Counted from the first letter of the stretch, positions 23,268-41,988 are shown. The stretch is 64,000 bases of DNA from Phallusia mammillata (GCA_003260075.1 QLIY01000265.1:113064-177063), one strand, 5' to 3'. Notes: generated from the sequence alone by a model not told the origin. Made by a program: numbers and translations.

Positions 23268-26200
23268 CTATGACCATTTCTGCCTCCGCGTTGGCCATAA
23301 AACGCGCATAATATGAGTTACAATACCGTCTTTTACATCAACTGTTGGTTTAAAAGTAAACGGATAAGTGACGGTGTTTATCACAACATGCCCATCTTTA
23401 GGTGCACCGCCAATCTTTTTACTTTGTGTTGATTTAGCGCCCTCCTCTGGGGGTTTTTCGTGCCCCAGTGCTCCTTCGGCCTTGCCAGTTGGGGTCACGG
23501 GAGAAAGTTCTTCTGTTAACGTTTTTTCGGGGTCCTCGGTCGTTACAGGGGCGTCGTGGGCCACGCGGTTCCACTCACATCGTCCGTCTTCGCCAGTTGG
23601 GACGCAGGCTGCTGTTGAAACTGGGAATTCACATTTGACTCGACATTCGTCGTGATAAATCTGCAAAACATGGATAAAGAGTTAAACCTCTGAGCTGAGT
23701 GTTTGTTTTTGTGTACGCTTAGGCGGTTGCGTGCCTGTGGCTAGAATATCCGTTTGACGCTGCACCAAACCCATGCCTTGAACTTTGAGGGTTTAAAGTT
23801 TAACTTAAAGGACGTAAATACATGCTGAAATTCTTTTACGCTGTCCTACTTTTACAATGCAGTTGAAGCAAACGCTTACGTGCTTGCCGCTGAAAAATAG
23901 TTTGTGTATTGTTTGTGTGTAAAAATATTCTACACCGTGATGCTTAACCAACATCCTTCCTTTAACCAGCCTATTTCCCCCGTGCAGTATAGATTGAGGT
24001 TTGTGGAGATTAATCGCTTCGGTCACGGTACAGTCACGCGACTGTAACTCGATCCATCAATATTCAACAACCTGAACATTACCAACGAAACGCACTCGAT
24101 TGAACTTAGCAATTCCCAAGTTTGCACAAAACAACTTCACGTGTGCAATGTTTGTGTTTTGTCATTGTGCATTAGATGTAGTCATCCCAACAATGACGTT
24201 TTGGTGAATAAGGCGTCGTCACCAAAAATATAAGTGACGTAGTTGGTGAAATGCTTGTTGAGGAAACGCCAGAAGAGAACGATAATCGCATTATATTGAG
24301 TCGCTGAACTGGAGGTATATTAAATCCGATTAATTCTGATGCGTAAATTTCTTTGCCATGTTTTGCACTTCGTACTGCGAATTACATACCGGGCATATAA
24401 AATGCAGTGGTATATGAAACACGGTTTACTTTTATTACGTTGCGGGATTTAACCCGCAGTTTAATTTGTAAAAGGCCACTGAGATCATTGGATCTGATAG
24501 AGGATAGTTGGACTTGAAAAAAATAAGACTAAAATCAACACAACAGAGTGGAGATACAAGATCAATACACAACAACACAAAGTACTGTAGTACACTTACA
24601 AAGCTTTTCTCCTTTGGTCTTTTAATGCGACAATGTTCGCATCCGGTGTCGTACGCTTTACTCCGGATGTTGTGATGAATCGCCCGGGGTTGTTCTTCGC
24701 TCGCAAACCAGTCCATGCGGACCTGGAAGTCGCAACTGTCCATCAGAAGTCCACCGTGGAAAAGTTTTGCTGGAAAGAGATATGGGAAAATGTAAAAGAC
24801 AAGCAATGTATTGTCGTGGTGTTTGCGCGCATGTTGGAACGCGGCAAACTGTGGTGCAAAGTGCCTCAGGCAATTAGAATTATGTTCAGCAGATCACGTT
24901 TGTTTTTGAAACCATTGAAGTATAAAGCATATTAAAAAATCGATCAACTAGATTTCTTTTTTTCCTGTGAGAATAAACATGTTAAGGTATTTCCTCAAAC
25001 AGAAAAAATGCTTTACATTGTTTGCCTTGCTGCTATCAAAAAACAAAAACAAATCACGGATAACGTGGGACTACGATAAACCCAAGTAAGTCCAAGTCAA
25101 TAAGATATGTAGTATCTATTTGTTATTGTCGCTCAGTTTCAAAGGATTTGCACTCAATACATTGTATATGCACGTGAATACGCAACAACGCCTCTGGCGA
25201 TAACACAAAACCAAAACCAGCTGATTCGATGACAACAAAGCAACAAGTTCACATACATTATAATGTATAAACTCTACATTTAAAAGACCCAAGACATGTT
25301 TGTTACAAAGAGGGTTGATAAAATGCTGGTTAATTTCATAAAATGTATGCAGGGAGATTCGTTCAGGAGTTTTATGTGGAAGGTTGATTTCGATTTCCAT
25401 TTTATTATCTGTTTACAGCCAACTTAAAATCAACTATTTTCGATTTGGACAATGTCACACTTTTAGCTTGCGAGGAAAGTGGATCCCGATTAAAATGCAT
25501 AGGGCACCGTTCCCCGAAGGTACGGTAAATCAACACGAATCAATCACGATTGCTTATGTTTATCAGGTCAACAATCACTACCTGCTATCAGGTGTTCTCC
25601 AGCTTCCAGTTCTGTGTTCTTACAACCGCCAACATCAACCGGTGTGTACAAAAACACCTCGCTTCCTTCGTCAAAATCTTCGTACCCGCCTTTATACACC
25701 TGCACAGAAAACAACATCGTTTAGAAATTTACCAGAAGGCATAGGAGATTAGATCGAACATAGTGGTTAAATAAGGAACGTAACATGCACGCTTAGCGTT
25801 CCCTAAATTTGCTATGTCACCACCTTAAGCTGTCTGGGGAATTTTGTAGTGGATTTTCACATATCCGACCCTAATTAGGTCATTGTACTGTTTTTAGAAT
25901 CACAAAATTAGAGTGAGAAGCCTAAATGGCCACTTGTATCATTTTTAGCAAAAATACGTTAAGAATCGTGCAGTCACCTTGTTAATTCGAATTTTAGCAG
26001 CAACCACTTTTGTTGTATCGTCGATCGTTTCGTTGGTTGACAATCCTTCGTTGGTGATAAGTACTTCGCCAACTAAAAATACGTTTAAGGTTACACAGAA
26101 CATCAAACATAATTACAGTCACTGGGGCGAATAATAGTTTCGACATTTTGGGGTTTATTTGCATATATAGGAAATAGGCACATATAAATGTGCTGCCAGC

Positions 26201-26788
26201 AATTCCATCAGGCCTATGCCGATTGCACTGATAGTTGTGATTGTGATGCATGATGGGCGTTATCGTCAACACCCATCGTAAACTTGGCTTGCCTAAACCA
26301 ATTGTATATGAAAGTGCGAGTGCAAATTTGATCTAAATTATTGTGATTAAGGCAATCTAAGTTTTTGCACAAACGTGCCAGTAATCGTTTTAGAAATTCC
26401 TCTGAAAGATTGTCTTCGTTTAACCTCTGAAATGTTTTTTGAAAGCTTTGAAAATTTTAAAAGAACAAAGTGGGTGATGTTGGGCAATCTTTACCCAAAA
26501 CTACATGCAAACTCTTTATACAAGAAGCGCAAATCAATTTTATACTTTGGAATAGGTACTTTAATAACATTTGGTTTTTAGGAACGGAAATCCACTACTA
26601 AATGTGTGAAAACACTTGAAAACAATCAAGACTCTTGAAATTACGCGTGAAGCCGCAATAGACTTATACTTACCAAAAGGTGAGCGGCAAATCATCTCTT
26701 GTGGATGAAAATCACGACAATGACAATCAGCCTTTACCACAACCAACAAGGCCAGACACGCAATCAGTTTAACACAGACAGGAATCAT
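23268..26788 (-). CDS. TIMP: TIMP-like metalloproteinase inhibitor with C-terminal extension (copy 2)
   Basis: Exons in reading order: 26788-26674, 26072-25978, 25699-25582, 24769-24600, 23660-23268, giving 296 residues with all phases consistent (1-0-1-0). It has a hydrophobic signal peptide ending near VVKA, then DCHCRDFHPQEMIC, the CxC/HPQ signature of TIMPs. VYKGGYEDF, GGC, HLIA, SCDF and GCEHC follow, so the N-domain cysteine set is complete. The C-terminal part has DEC...KC...AAC...GRCEW. A Thr/Glu/Gly/Lys-rich linker leads to a basic tail containing VTYPF and IMRVLWP, clearly related to the tail of copy 1. It is expected to be secreted and to inhibit metzincin proteases through the N-terminal ridge. 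One residue (Asp) lies between the probable signal cleavage site and the first Cys. The two TIMPs are tandem on the same strand, so this is a local duplication. Confidence 0.88.
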
Positions 26789-27423
26789 AATTAACCAATG
26801 TACCCCGAGTGTTTGTAAATAATTGACCTATTCGGCTGCGAACAAAGCAAAATTGTGATCACGTTTATACGCAATAATAGGGAATTTCTCTACAATTAGC
26901 ATCGCCAATTAAGCGAGACTGAGTATGCTAATGTTTTCGTAGGCGATTGTTAAAACATTTTTTCGGAGTTGTTACGATTGCATACCAAATTTGGTGTAGG
27001 TTCGCGATTTTCAAAAATCCAAAAGTTTTGGACAAAACCGTGTTGAACCAGAACATGTGATAAGTTTTGTTTTCACAAAATGTTTAAACTTTAAAGCATT
27101 TTTTGTTAAAACTTTTTGTCTCGATTTTGAGCACCAAGTTGTTGGTATTGTCCTGTCGCAAAGAAACATAAACTAACTCTAAAAAGAATTTGTTCTCAAG
27201 CAATCCTACGAATGCTGATAATTCTCCCTTCGTCAAATCCAAAACACGTATAAAACACAGCTGTCCTCTCTTCTCTCTGCGAAAATTTTCTGCGCCACGA
27301 CTTAAGTTTATCTTTTAAGGCTAAAGTTTGCAATTTTTGCCTGCTCTGCAACATACTTTTTGGGTCTATGTTTTACCTTTAGCCGCAGAGAAATATAAAC
27401 ACCTGGCAACTTTGGCTCGCAGC

Positions 27424-27698
27424 GGCTCTGTCTTTGCTCTGCCATAGAGGCTCTGCCATTCCCACCCCATTAATTCCGAAGCGCCGTCAGGCAAATTCTT
27501 TTGCAAAGTGAAAATATTGCGCTTTTGCAAAACAGGCAATGTCACGAATACGCACACAAGCTGGGGGGGGGGTGCTCTGTCTTTGCTCTGCCATTCCCAC
27601 TCCATTAATTCCGAAGCGCCGTCAGGCAAATTCTTTTGCAAAGTTAAATTATTGCGCTTTTGCAAAACAGGCAATGTCACGAATACGCACACAAGCTA
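27424..27698 (+). repeat. direct duplication around a 10-G run
   Basis: Left copy 27424-27562, G10 at 27563-27572, right copy 27573-27698. The left copy has a small extra internal repeat (GGCTCTGCCAT). Confidence 0.92.
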
Positions 27699-28117
27699 TA
27701 ACTTGAATTCATCTGCCTATCAAACTGCTGGATCGCAAATGAATTACGAATCAACAAAGACGTGTTGAATTTTCAGTAATTCATATCGCCCACATTTCTT
27801 TCCCAAAACCACTAATCAGGCGCCCGACAACCTAATTGCGTTGATTCGCACGAAACATTGTCAGCGGGTGGCAAATTATGACGTTAACAACACACAATTT
27901 GTCCCATTGTGATGAAACAAATAAACAAAACCCAAGGAAAGCTGTACGTGACTTGTTGGACCCTGAAGCCAACCGACCACTCTTCAAACGTGTATCATTT
28001 TTGTGACGTAAATGGCATATAACAACGCCAAACGAATCTTTAAACACACGATGAAACATCTCAGTCCCAGAGAAAGCTGAAATAAGTTTGCACAGTTGGA
28101 AACTGCAGTAAAATTCT

Positions 28118-28321
28118 TTCAGACTCTTTGTCAAGGTCAGCGTCGCCCTCCTGACTTTTAAGCGCATTCAAGTTACATATCTTAAACAATATGCTTCCTA
28201 GTCGCTTACAAGTGGGGGGGGGGGCTTCAGACTCTTTGTCAAGGTCAGCGTCGCCTTGCTGACTTTTAAGCGCCTTCAAGTTACATATCTTAAACAATAT
28301 GCTTCCTAGTCGCTTACAAGT
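28118..28321 (+). repeat. direct duplication around an 11-G run
   Basis: Left copy about 28118-28213, G11 at 28214-28224, right copy 28225-28321, with a few substitutions. Confidence 0.92.
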
Positions 28322-28848
28322 GCGGACTGGTCAGCGAGGAGAAAAATCGCGCTTTTTGGCTGTTACGGAGCCATCGTGTTTTCAGTCTCCAGTCGCCTGC
28401 ACTGGCAGTGACGTCAGTGCCCGGGGCAGTCCTCAGTTACATAGCTACTGTGACGAAAACATTGCGTTTGTGGTTTAGCAAGGGTATTTTGAGCTGCAAA
28501 AGGTGATTTCTCACAAATGGTTGGACAAAGACTCGTTTTACACTTTAAACGTTGTAGCCTACGGTTATTTGGGAACTTGTGCTAAGGAAACGTGATATTA
28601 TGCACGGCTCCAGGATTTTAAATGTTGTCTGTCACATAACGTAACATATCGAAGAAACTCCCCGTAAAATGCAAAAGCGTTGAGTTTTACATGTACTTGT
28701 AATGACAAGTAGACCTTGGTTTACTGTTTGCACACAGTGTCCCTTTTTTACCTCTGAGAACAACCAGATAAATTAAATTTTCACCCTAACCAAAAAATCA
28801 AATTGCCAACTAAAACGTCACATAAGAATATAACGTCACGGAACAAAA

Positions 28849-29161
28849 ATGTAATTACCCCCTGAAATATGTCAAAGTAACCCTTTGGGGGAAATTACCT
28901 GTAGGTTAAAAACCACTGGTTTAGCAAACAAACTTGGGGACAATAGCAGAAATTTTAGACAAGAAACCAAGATTTGCCTACACTAAAAACAACTTCTAAA
29001 GGGGGGGGGGATGTAATTACCCCCTGAAATATGTCAAAGTAACCCTTTGGGGGTAATTATCTGTAGGTTAAAAACCACTGGTTTAGCAAACAAACTTGGG
29101 GACAACAGCAGAAGTTTTAGACAAGAAACCAAGATTTGCCTACACTAAAAACAACTTCTAA
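28849..29161 (+). repeat. direct duplication around a 10-G run
   Basis: Left copy 28849-29000, G10 at 29001-29010, right copy 29011-29161, nearly identical. This is the last long G run on the plus strand in the window. Confidence 0.92.
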
Positions 29162-29808
29162 AGTAGGGAATCTTATGAAATGTCCAGGAAATAGGAAAAG
29201 GAGAATTTGTTTGCCGCGAATTTACATTTTGGGACTCCATCTAATATTGGCACAACCTAGGGATTTTATTCAAAGGCCTTTCTTTTTTCAAATGTCAATT
29301 AAAGAAAAAATGTGGAATGTTGAATGCCCGCGAGATTTGGGTGGTACAAAGTTGCGCGACTAGCAAACTGATGACTTATTCACTCTTTCGAGACAGTAAA
29401 CGGATATGAATCAGTGGTGATATCAAATGAAACAACATCCTTTGATCGTAACTGCCTGAGTTGCCTTTTTGGCCATAAGCAATGATTTATCAAAGTTTTC
29501 CCCAGGCATTAGTAAAGGAAACTAGATAATTTCCTGATGCGTTTGTTATATTCACCAGGAAACCAAAACTCATAATCTTAACTGCATTGACCTTCTATTT
29601 TAAAATACTTCATCCGGTGGTAGGGAAAACATTTTACTTTAAATTCATGTTCCATACTGTCATCTAGCGGTGTATAAGTTTCACGATTTGGGACACAACT
29701 TTCTTCACAAACTCAATTTGTTTTGGTAAGGATGCAATAGTTATCGAAGACGTTCAATTTCTACGTGCTCCTTTGGACGATAGATTTTTTTCGGTGAATG
29801 AATAAAGG

Positions 29809-29989
29809 CAGTGGTGGGATTCAGCCGGTTCGCACCGGTTCTATAGAACCGTCTCACGAAATTTTATGAGATCAGCGAACCGGTTAGCATTACTGGTTAC
29901 TGTCAATGGACTTTTTGTAACAAAACCGGCTGAAAAAAAATGACTTTTGTGATAGAACCGGCTGACAAAAAATTTAAATCCCACCACTG
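29809..29989. mobile_element. hAT-like MITE with CAGTGGTGGGATT ends, 181 bp
   Basis: Terminal inverted repeats CAGTGGTGGGATT / AAATCCCACCACTG with an imperfect 8-bp target duplication (AATAAAGG / AAAAAAGG). It is the same family as the element at 41088-41265, which has a perfect duplication. Confidence 0.82.
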
Positions 29990-30017
29990 AAAAAAGGTTA
30001 TCACTTTTTTGTATGCA

Positions 30018-30157
30018 TTTATTTTAACAACACCGAAGTGACATGGCAATCACGTGCGATGATAGACTAGACCTGCATTCTACACTATTTATTTTAACAA
30101 CACCGAATAGTGTAGAATGCAGGTCTAGTCTATCATCGCACGTGATTGCCATGTCAC
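30018..30157. repeat. perfect 50-bp inverted repeat with duplicated 20-bp loop
   Basis: The arm at 30038-30087 is the exact reverse complement of 30108-30157. The 20-base loop (30088-30107) is an exact copy of the 20 bases just left of the first arm (30018-30037). Such an arrangement would form a long perfect hairpin. It may be a fold-back/template-switch event, a hairpin RNA source, or an assembly artefact. Confidence 0.93.
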
Positions 30158-30968
30158 TTAACCTTATCCCGATCTGGACCAGTCGCGTTTTTTTCATAAC
30201 TTTATGACCCTTAAACAAAAAAAATAAGGGCTCACTAAATCGAAAACTTTCTTAAGGATATGGTCTAATTGCAAAAAGAGAACTACATGTAGACTTATAG
30301 GTCTGCTGCAGACAGTGCGCACTGTACCGACCCGTAACTTTTCACTGACCATGAATTCTGCAACAGCTATGCTATTATGGAGGGTCTTGTTGGTCTTTTC
30401 ACATCTGAGCATTTAGGACACACAAAATATGCGACTTCGATCCTTCTGTTTAGACACAACATTTACATGCGGCCACCACCCAAGAAAAATGGTTGTAATT
30501 GGCATTATTAGTGCACGGAGAACACGATCGCATCATAACTTAAACTGCACAAAGCACGACAGTTGTATGAGTATGTACAAGTCAACTGCTGAACAAGACA
30601 AGAGTGAGAAAGGAGATGGGGGGATACAAGGCGGTGGGCTATGTTCAAAATATATACAAGTCAATGGGAATTTTCTTTGCGGAGTGTGAACATAAAGGAA
30701 AGTATGCTTTGGAGTCCAGATGCTGAAAATGAATGTGAAAACATTTTTTTGGCATTGTGAGGAATGATGAACACATGCGTTGTGGCATAAAAAAGCGTAA
30801 TTCGATTGTCCGGTATTTGGGGCACTTATATAGGGAGGAAAATCGTTTCACAAAACAAACCACGATAAAGGATATACACGAGTTCGAACGCAATTTCAAA
30901 TGGCTGGGAAATTATGACGGCTGAAATTGGGCCGTGCGAAAACTAACTATGCTCGCTGTAAATTGCAG

Positions 30969-31209
30969 GCGTCGCCGACCTAGAACGCATCGCCGGTTTA
31001 GACGCCCTTTGGTATGACGTTACCGGTTCGACAGGATTGCCGCCAGATCAATTGCAGTGTTATGAGGCGCTGGGCGGGTTCTGGACTGAATTATTGGTGT
31101 TGTTTGTGAGCGTGGTCACAACAGAAACCACAAAACAGGCAAATTATGAACAGGTCTTGAAAAGTTGCATTAAGGCGTTAGATACGCCTGTCTTCGTGTT
31201 CGGTGGAGA
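30969..31209 (+). CDS. unassigned candidate exon
   Basis: An open stretch of about 79 codons is bounded by a good acceptor (TTGCAG before 30969) and donor (GAGTGAGT at 31210), entered with two bases completing a codon. Its base composition is clearly GC-richer than its surroundings, as coding exons are here. The peptide includes DLERIAGLDALWYDVTGSTG and ALDTPVFVFGG. I do not recognise it. A short possible terminal exon starts at 31612 (phase-compatible, stop after seven codons). No upstream exon was found, so it could be an orphan exon from a duplication or part of a gene whose other exons I missed. Confidence 0.35.
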
Positions 31210-32658
31210 GTGAGTTTTTAATGCCCACAAAAATGTTGTCATTTGGCTTCAATGCAAAGCAGGAACGTAGCGATGCATGGTCGAGCGCTTGGTGGCGATT
31301 TCCTATCAAATGCGAATGTCTGAGTAGGTTTTTGCATCTTTGAGGGTCAAAAGAAACAACCTTTGAAATTGATCACAACAAAAAAACGAAAAATTCAAAC
31401 AATCCAACTCCATGCTCGAAAATATCAACTGATTTAAAAAACACGTAAGTACATGAAAACGAGAGTGAGTGATTTTATACAATGATTTTGTTTTGACATT
31501 TACTCCCATGTGTAATGACAAAGTTGGAATCTAGATTTGCTTGATCAGTTCATTTTCGAGCACTTCAAGGCAAACAGCAATAATGAAAAAGTGACCCATT
31601 TGTTTCAATAGATTCACGGTGGAATACAAGTAGCGGCTGAAATTTTCATTGTTTGAAATTGCAGTCGTTAAAAATTGATTTTTTGCGAAGCCGCAGATTC
31701 AAAGGTTATACAATGCGAAAGCAGACAGATATTAAGGTAATTCGTCCAGGGAGCAATCCAGGCAATGATACTGAAACTGTTTTGCCAGGTCACACAAGCT
31801 ACGGGTGGAAACAAACAGGAGCGACTATCATGGAAAAGAAAACGACAAAATGACATTAAAAAAACATGTTCGATAACATCCTGGTAAGGATTTCAGGCCA
31901 ACAATCGATATTAAAACAAGAGGCGGTGCAAAACGCAACCACATCACAGGCCAAAGTGCCCACGGTAAAGAAAAGCATCAGAGCACAAAACAGTAAATTT
32001 CATTTGTTAAGTCTAATAAACACTATTTGATTACCGTTTGTATATGGAGTAAGGCGTCCGAATTGTAATGTCATTTGTAACAGGACAAAGTTATGCAAAG
32101 CCGCTATGTGTTGAAACCGGTTTACCAACGACGCTTTAATTAAACCTTTAGTAAGTCCCCCTTTAAAAACTACGTGAAACTATATTTAACTATGAACGTA
32201 GTCAATTATCTGTCTGTACAAACCTACGAGATGCGAAAATTCGTAGTCTTTAAAAACTATGGTATTATTTTCAACGGATGCATAAGTTTATTGTTGTTGC
32301 TGCACATTACAGCGTGGTTCGCTCGACAAAGCCACGCGTTTCCTGTATAGCGGACAATCTGCAGCTGCGAGGGCTAGAATAACAAATTAGATGTTCCCGG
32401 AGAACCCCTGTCGATGCCGGAACGACAGCGAATTATTTACACATTGTGCCCTAAAATGCTTGAAAGACCAACAAGGTTTTTGGCGAAAATGTACACAATA
32501 GGTTTAAAAGCCATTAAACTACATCTTAGACAGGATTTAACTTGGTCAAAATTTCAGTTGAAACTTTTCCTGGCGTTGTAGAAGGGTTTGTTGAGAAAAA
32601 AGTGTAAATCCATGAAACTTTGATGTCCTTTTAGCGTACAAGCAGTGGCTGGTTGTTT
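31210..32658. other. intergenic / GRB2-like 3' flank
   Basis: No supported gene. TTTATT at 32287-32292 (AATAAA on the minus strand) is a plausible polyadenylation signal for the GRB2-like gene ending at 32659. Confidence 0.45.
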
Positions 32659-38987
<6,329 letters not shown>

Positions 38988-41087
38988 GTCCACCAGAATA
39001 TGCTGGATTGAGTGTTAATCCTATTTTGAAGATGATACAGTGGAGAGTTGAATATTTAGAGGCAAACTTTAAGTGTTTTTATAGTATGTGCCCGAGGTAA
39101 AAGCATATAATGCCTAGGCAGTTCGAGGAAACTCTTAAGTTCACTGAAAGACAAAAGTAAATGTTTAAACAAATTTCGGTTACAAGTCACAAACAAATCG
39201 AAAAGCACTCTGTTGTTTTCAGAGTATCTGAGATAGCGTTTCATCCCTCTGGACAGCTCTATGTCACCATAAATGATCTTAATAGATTCCTATTTTATCT
39301 AAACTTTACCAAGGCTAGTTTACATGTATCATGTGTGAAACCTATAACAATAAATTCTGTCATATTTTATGAAGTACAATGGAAGTTCCTTTTATACCCC
39401 ACTAATAGGGGTCAAATTTTATTCTTTAACTTGATCTTTAAAGGTTAGTGAAATTTAATTCCAACAATAATTTTAATTGTAACACAGCGAGGTTAGTAGG
39501 CACAGTGCATTGATTCAATAATGGTTGTGAGTTTTTGTGGCTTCGCAGAAACAGGTAAACATGAGCAAGTTATTGCTGTTTTCGTGCTCGAAGAATGGTT
39601 CATCTAGTATCCCAGTTTAATCTTTAAGTCAAATTTTTGCTTGTGGAAGTAATGACAAATGCACTGGCAGTTTACTTTAGTGATTAACAATGTTTGCTGC
39701 AACATCTTGGTGTACGTTGACAGTTTTTTCCTATGAAAATGCAACATAGATATGGTCCAGTCTGCAGAACATGGCAGTTCCCAACGAGATCTCGCGCGTG
39801 CGCGCGTGCACGGCCTGTAAGTTCATGTGCAAGACCAATTTCAGCAGGCATAAAGCAAGTAAAAGAGGTCAAGGCAGTACAATTAAATCCCTTTCATGCA
39901 AAATTTCTGCGTGTAACCCACCAAAATTGGCGTGCAAAATTTCCCCCCCCCCGCGTGTGCAGCTGCCACACTCTGCAGACTGGGATATGGTCCATACTCA
40001 GAACGTCATCATCTTAAAGTGGTCACCTGGGTGGTAAAATTATCTGATAAAACAGCAGCCTATACATTTGCTCCACAAAATTAAACTTATATTCAAACAT
40101 CACAATGTAGTTTTTATTTGAAGATTTCAAATCACATGCCATGTATAAAAACGTGCAACTTAGAATTAAATTACCCAACCACTGTATTAAAACAGGATTG
40201 CTCACTAGCACAGCATGATACAACTAATACTGGCAACAACTGTATTGTCAAGCTTATTAATCAGTTTTATTTCATAATGACTGACAGTGACTATAAAAGT
40301 AACCTATATCACGTTTTTTGATCGGTAAAAAAGCCGTAAAGAATATTAATTTCAGTGATCAAATAAAATTTAGTCCAAATATTTCTTTGAAAATGGTGTT
40401 TCAGTACAAAACGGCTCGGTTTTTGGAGTGTATAATTTTTGGTACAATATGCAAATTATTTACCAGCACTTCCTGTTACAACTCAGTACCAACTGCACAA
40501 GTTTTTCGACAATATTGTTTTCTTCCCTTCATTTCTTTTACAAACTCGGTGTTTACGCCTTACAATCAAAGCTTCTCGAAATGTCGAACTTACTAGCAAA
40601 GCAGTCGATCCACTTCCAGCCAAACAATTACGTCAAAAAGTCCAGGTTAAAGGTCACTTCACAGAAAACATATTTTTTTATCACTGCCATTTATTCAGTT
40701 TCTAATCACAGAATACAAGCTTGGCAAAATGCACATTAATAAATACTAGTAATTGACAAATAATAAACTTTATTTGACATTAAACACAAAATATTTAATT
40801 AAATGATAGTAAATGGTTCTGTCCTATTTCTTTTGGGCCTGTATAAATCAGTGGGCGGTTCCTTTACAGAACTGTATTTGGTTGTAAGTTATAGTATGTT
40901 TGCATAGTTTACTAAACTACCTATGTGATGCAGCACCGCAGCGGCCAATTGGTCTAATATATGGTCAGGTGACTTGGGTAGTCTACCTGTTCCAGCTAAA
41001 CTTACTAAAAATGCGTTTGTTAAATTAAATAAGTCTAATTAGACCATAAAAGTGGGTGAAAAATTAAGTTTTTTGATACGAACCACT
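38988..41087. other. divergent intergenic region, unit 1
   Basis: Lies between the GRB2-like copy 1 start and the TMEM53-like copy A region. A C10 run at 39943-39952 has no clear duplicated flanks, and an alternating GC/CG patch lies near 39795. Short open frames lack family features, and no gene is supported. Confidence 0.45.
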
Positions 41088-41265
41088 CAGTGGTGGGATT
41101 CAATTTTTTTTGTCAGCCGGTTCTATCACAAAAGTCATATTTTTTAGCCCATTCTGTTACAAAATCCATTGACATTAAACAGTAATGCTAACCGGTTTGC
41201 TGATCTCATAAAATGTCGTGAGACGTTCTACAGAACCGGTGCGATCCGGCTGAATTCCACCACTG
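41088..41265. mobile_element. hAT-like MITE with CAGTGGTGGGATT ends, 178 bp
   Basis: A perfect 8-bp target duplication GAACCACT at 41080-41087 and 41266-41273, with inverted ends. Its right half is repeated after the C run at 41304. Same family as 29809-29989. Confidence 0.88.
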
Positions 41266-41440
41266 GAACCACTCCATGAGCACTTATTGGCCAACGTAGC
41301 CTACCCCCCCCCCAACAGTAATGCTAACCGGTTCGCTGATCTCATAAAATGTCGTGAGACGTTCTACAGAACCGGTGCGAACCGGCTGAATTCCACCACT
41401 GGAACCACTCCATGAGCACTTACTGGCAAACGTAGTCTGC
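41178..41440 (+). repeat. direct duplication around a 10-C run
   Basis: Left copy 41178-41303 (the MITE right half plus flank), C10 at 41304-41313, right copy 41314-41440, with several substitutions. Confidence 0.92.
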
Positions 41441-41698
41441 AGAAGCGACGCTAAACTTAACCTGTAATTCACTATTATTTGACAGCAAACTTGACAAAGA
41501 CATGTTTTTGTTGTCGAACAGTGAATATGCTGAAGGACCTCAAAGCTTTTTGAGTTATTTAATTTAACTTCGTTTGCAAAAAATTATTGTCGTCCGCTGA
41601 TTCTTAACAATCCGTGTACTTACAGCACTAACACATGACGGACGAGGGCATGGGGATCATTTCACGTAAACACAAAACGTTTACAACTAATCGGAAGC

Positions 41699-41988
41699 CA
41701 CGGCGATCCACTGGTAGACTGCACAGCTGCCGCGGGCATTGTACAACTGGTGAAGTCAAGCATGGGATTCACTCTTCCAAATTTAACGTTTAACCACAGG
41801 TTGTAGTTTTGCTGCAGTAGAGATGACAGCTCCCCCCCCCCCCACGGCGATGCACTGGTAGACTGCACAGCTGCCGCGGGCATTGTGCAGGGCATTGTAC
41901 AACTGGTGAAGTCAAGCATAGGATTCACTCTTCCAAATTTAACGTTTAACCGCAGGTTGTAGTTTTGCTGCAGTAGAAATGACAGCTG
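41699..41988 (+). repeat. direct duplication around a 12-C run at a gene start
   Basis: Left copy 41699-41831, C12 at 41832-41843, right copy 41844-41988. Both copies contain the ATGACAGCT that starts TMEM53-like copy A, but only the right one continues into coding sequence. The right copy has an extra ~12-bp internal repeat (GGGCATTGTGCA). Confidence 0.92.

Larger units (their letters stand above)
26789..29808. other. intergenic region
   Basis: Upstream of the second TIMP gene. It contains three duplicated blocks around G runs (27563, 28214, 29001) but no gene that I can support. Short open frames here are mostly products of those duplications. Confidence 0.5.

Noticed and set aside
16262-26788. 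One long gene joining the two TIMP copies
   Set aside because: Each copy has its own signal peptide start, its own stop and a candidate poly(A) signal, with the full exon set repeated.
27366-27692. 108-codon minus-strand open frame with an internal repeat
   Set aside because: The internal protein repeat is simply the X - G10 - X' DNA duplication read through the G run; there are no family features.
5166-29010. G runs as G-quadruplex regulatory elements
   Set aside because: Single runs without the four spaced G tracts of an intramolecular quadruplex. Their link to duplicated flanks points to joining artefacts instead.
39733-40037. Overlapping open frames near a C10 run upstream of TMEM53-like copy A
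   Set aside because: Cys/Arg-rich translations arise from an alternating GC patch. There are no motifs or splice context, and the two frames overlap each other.
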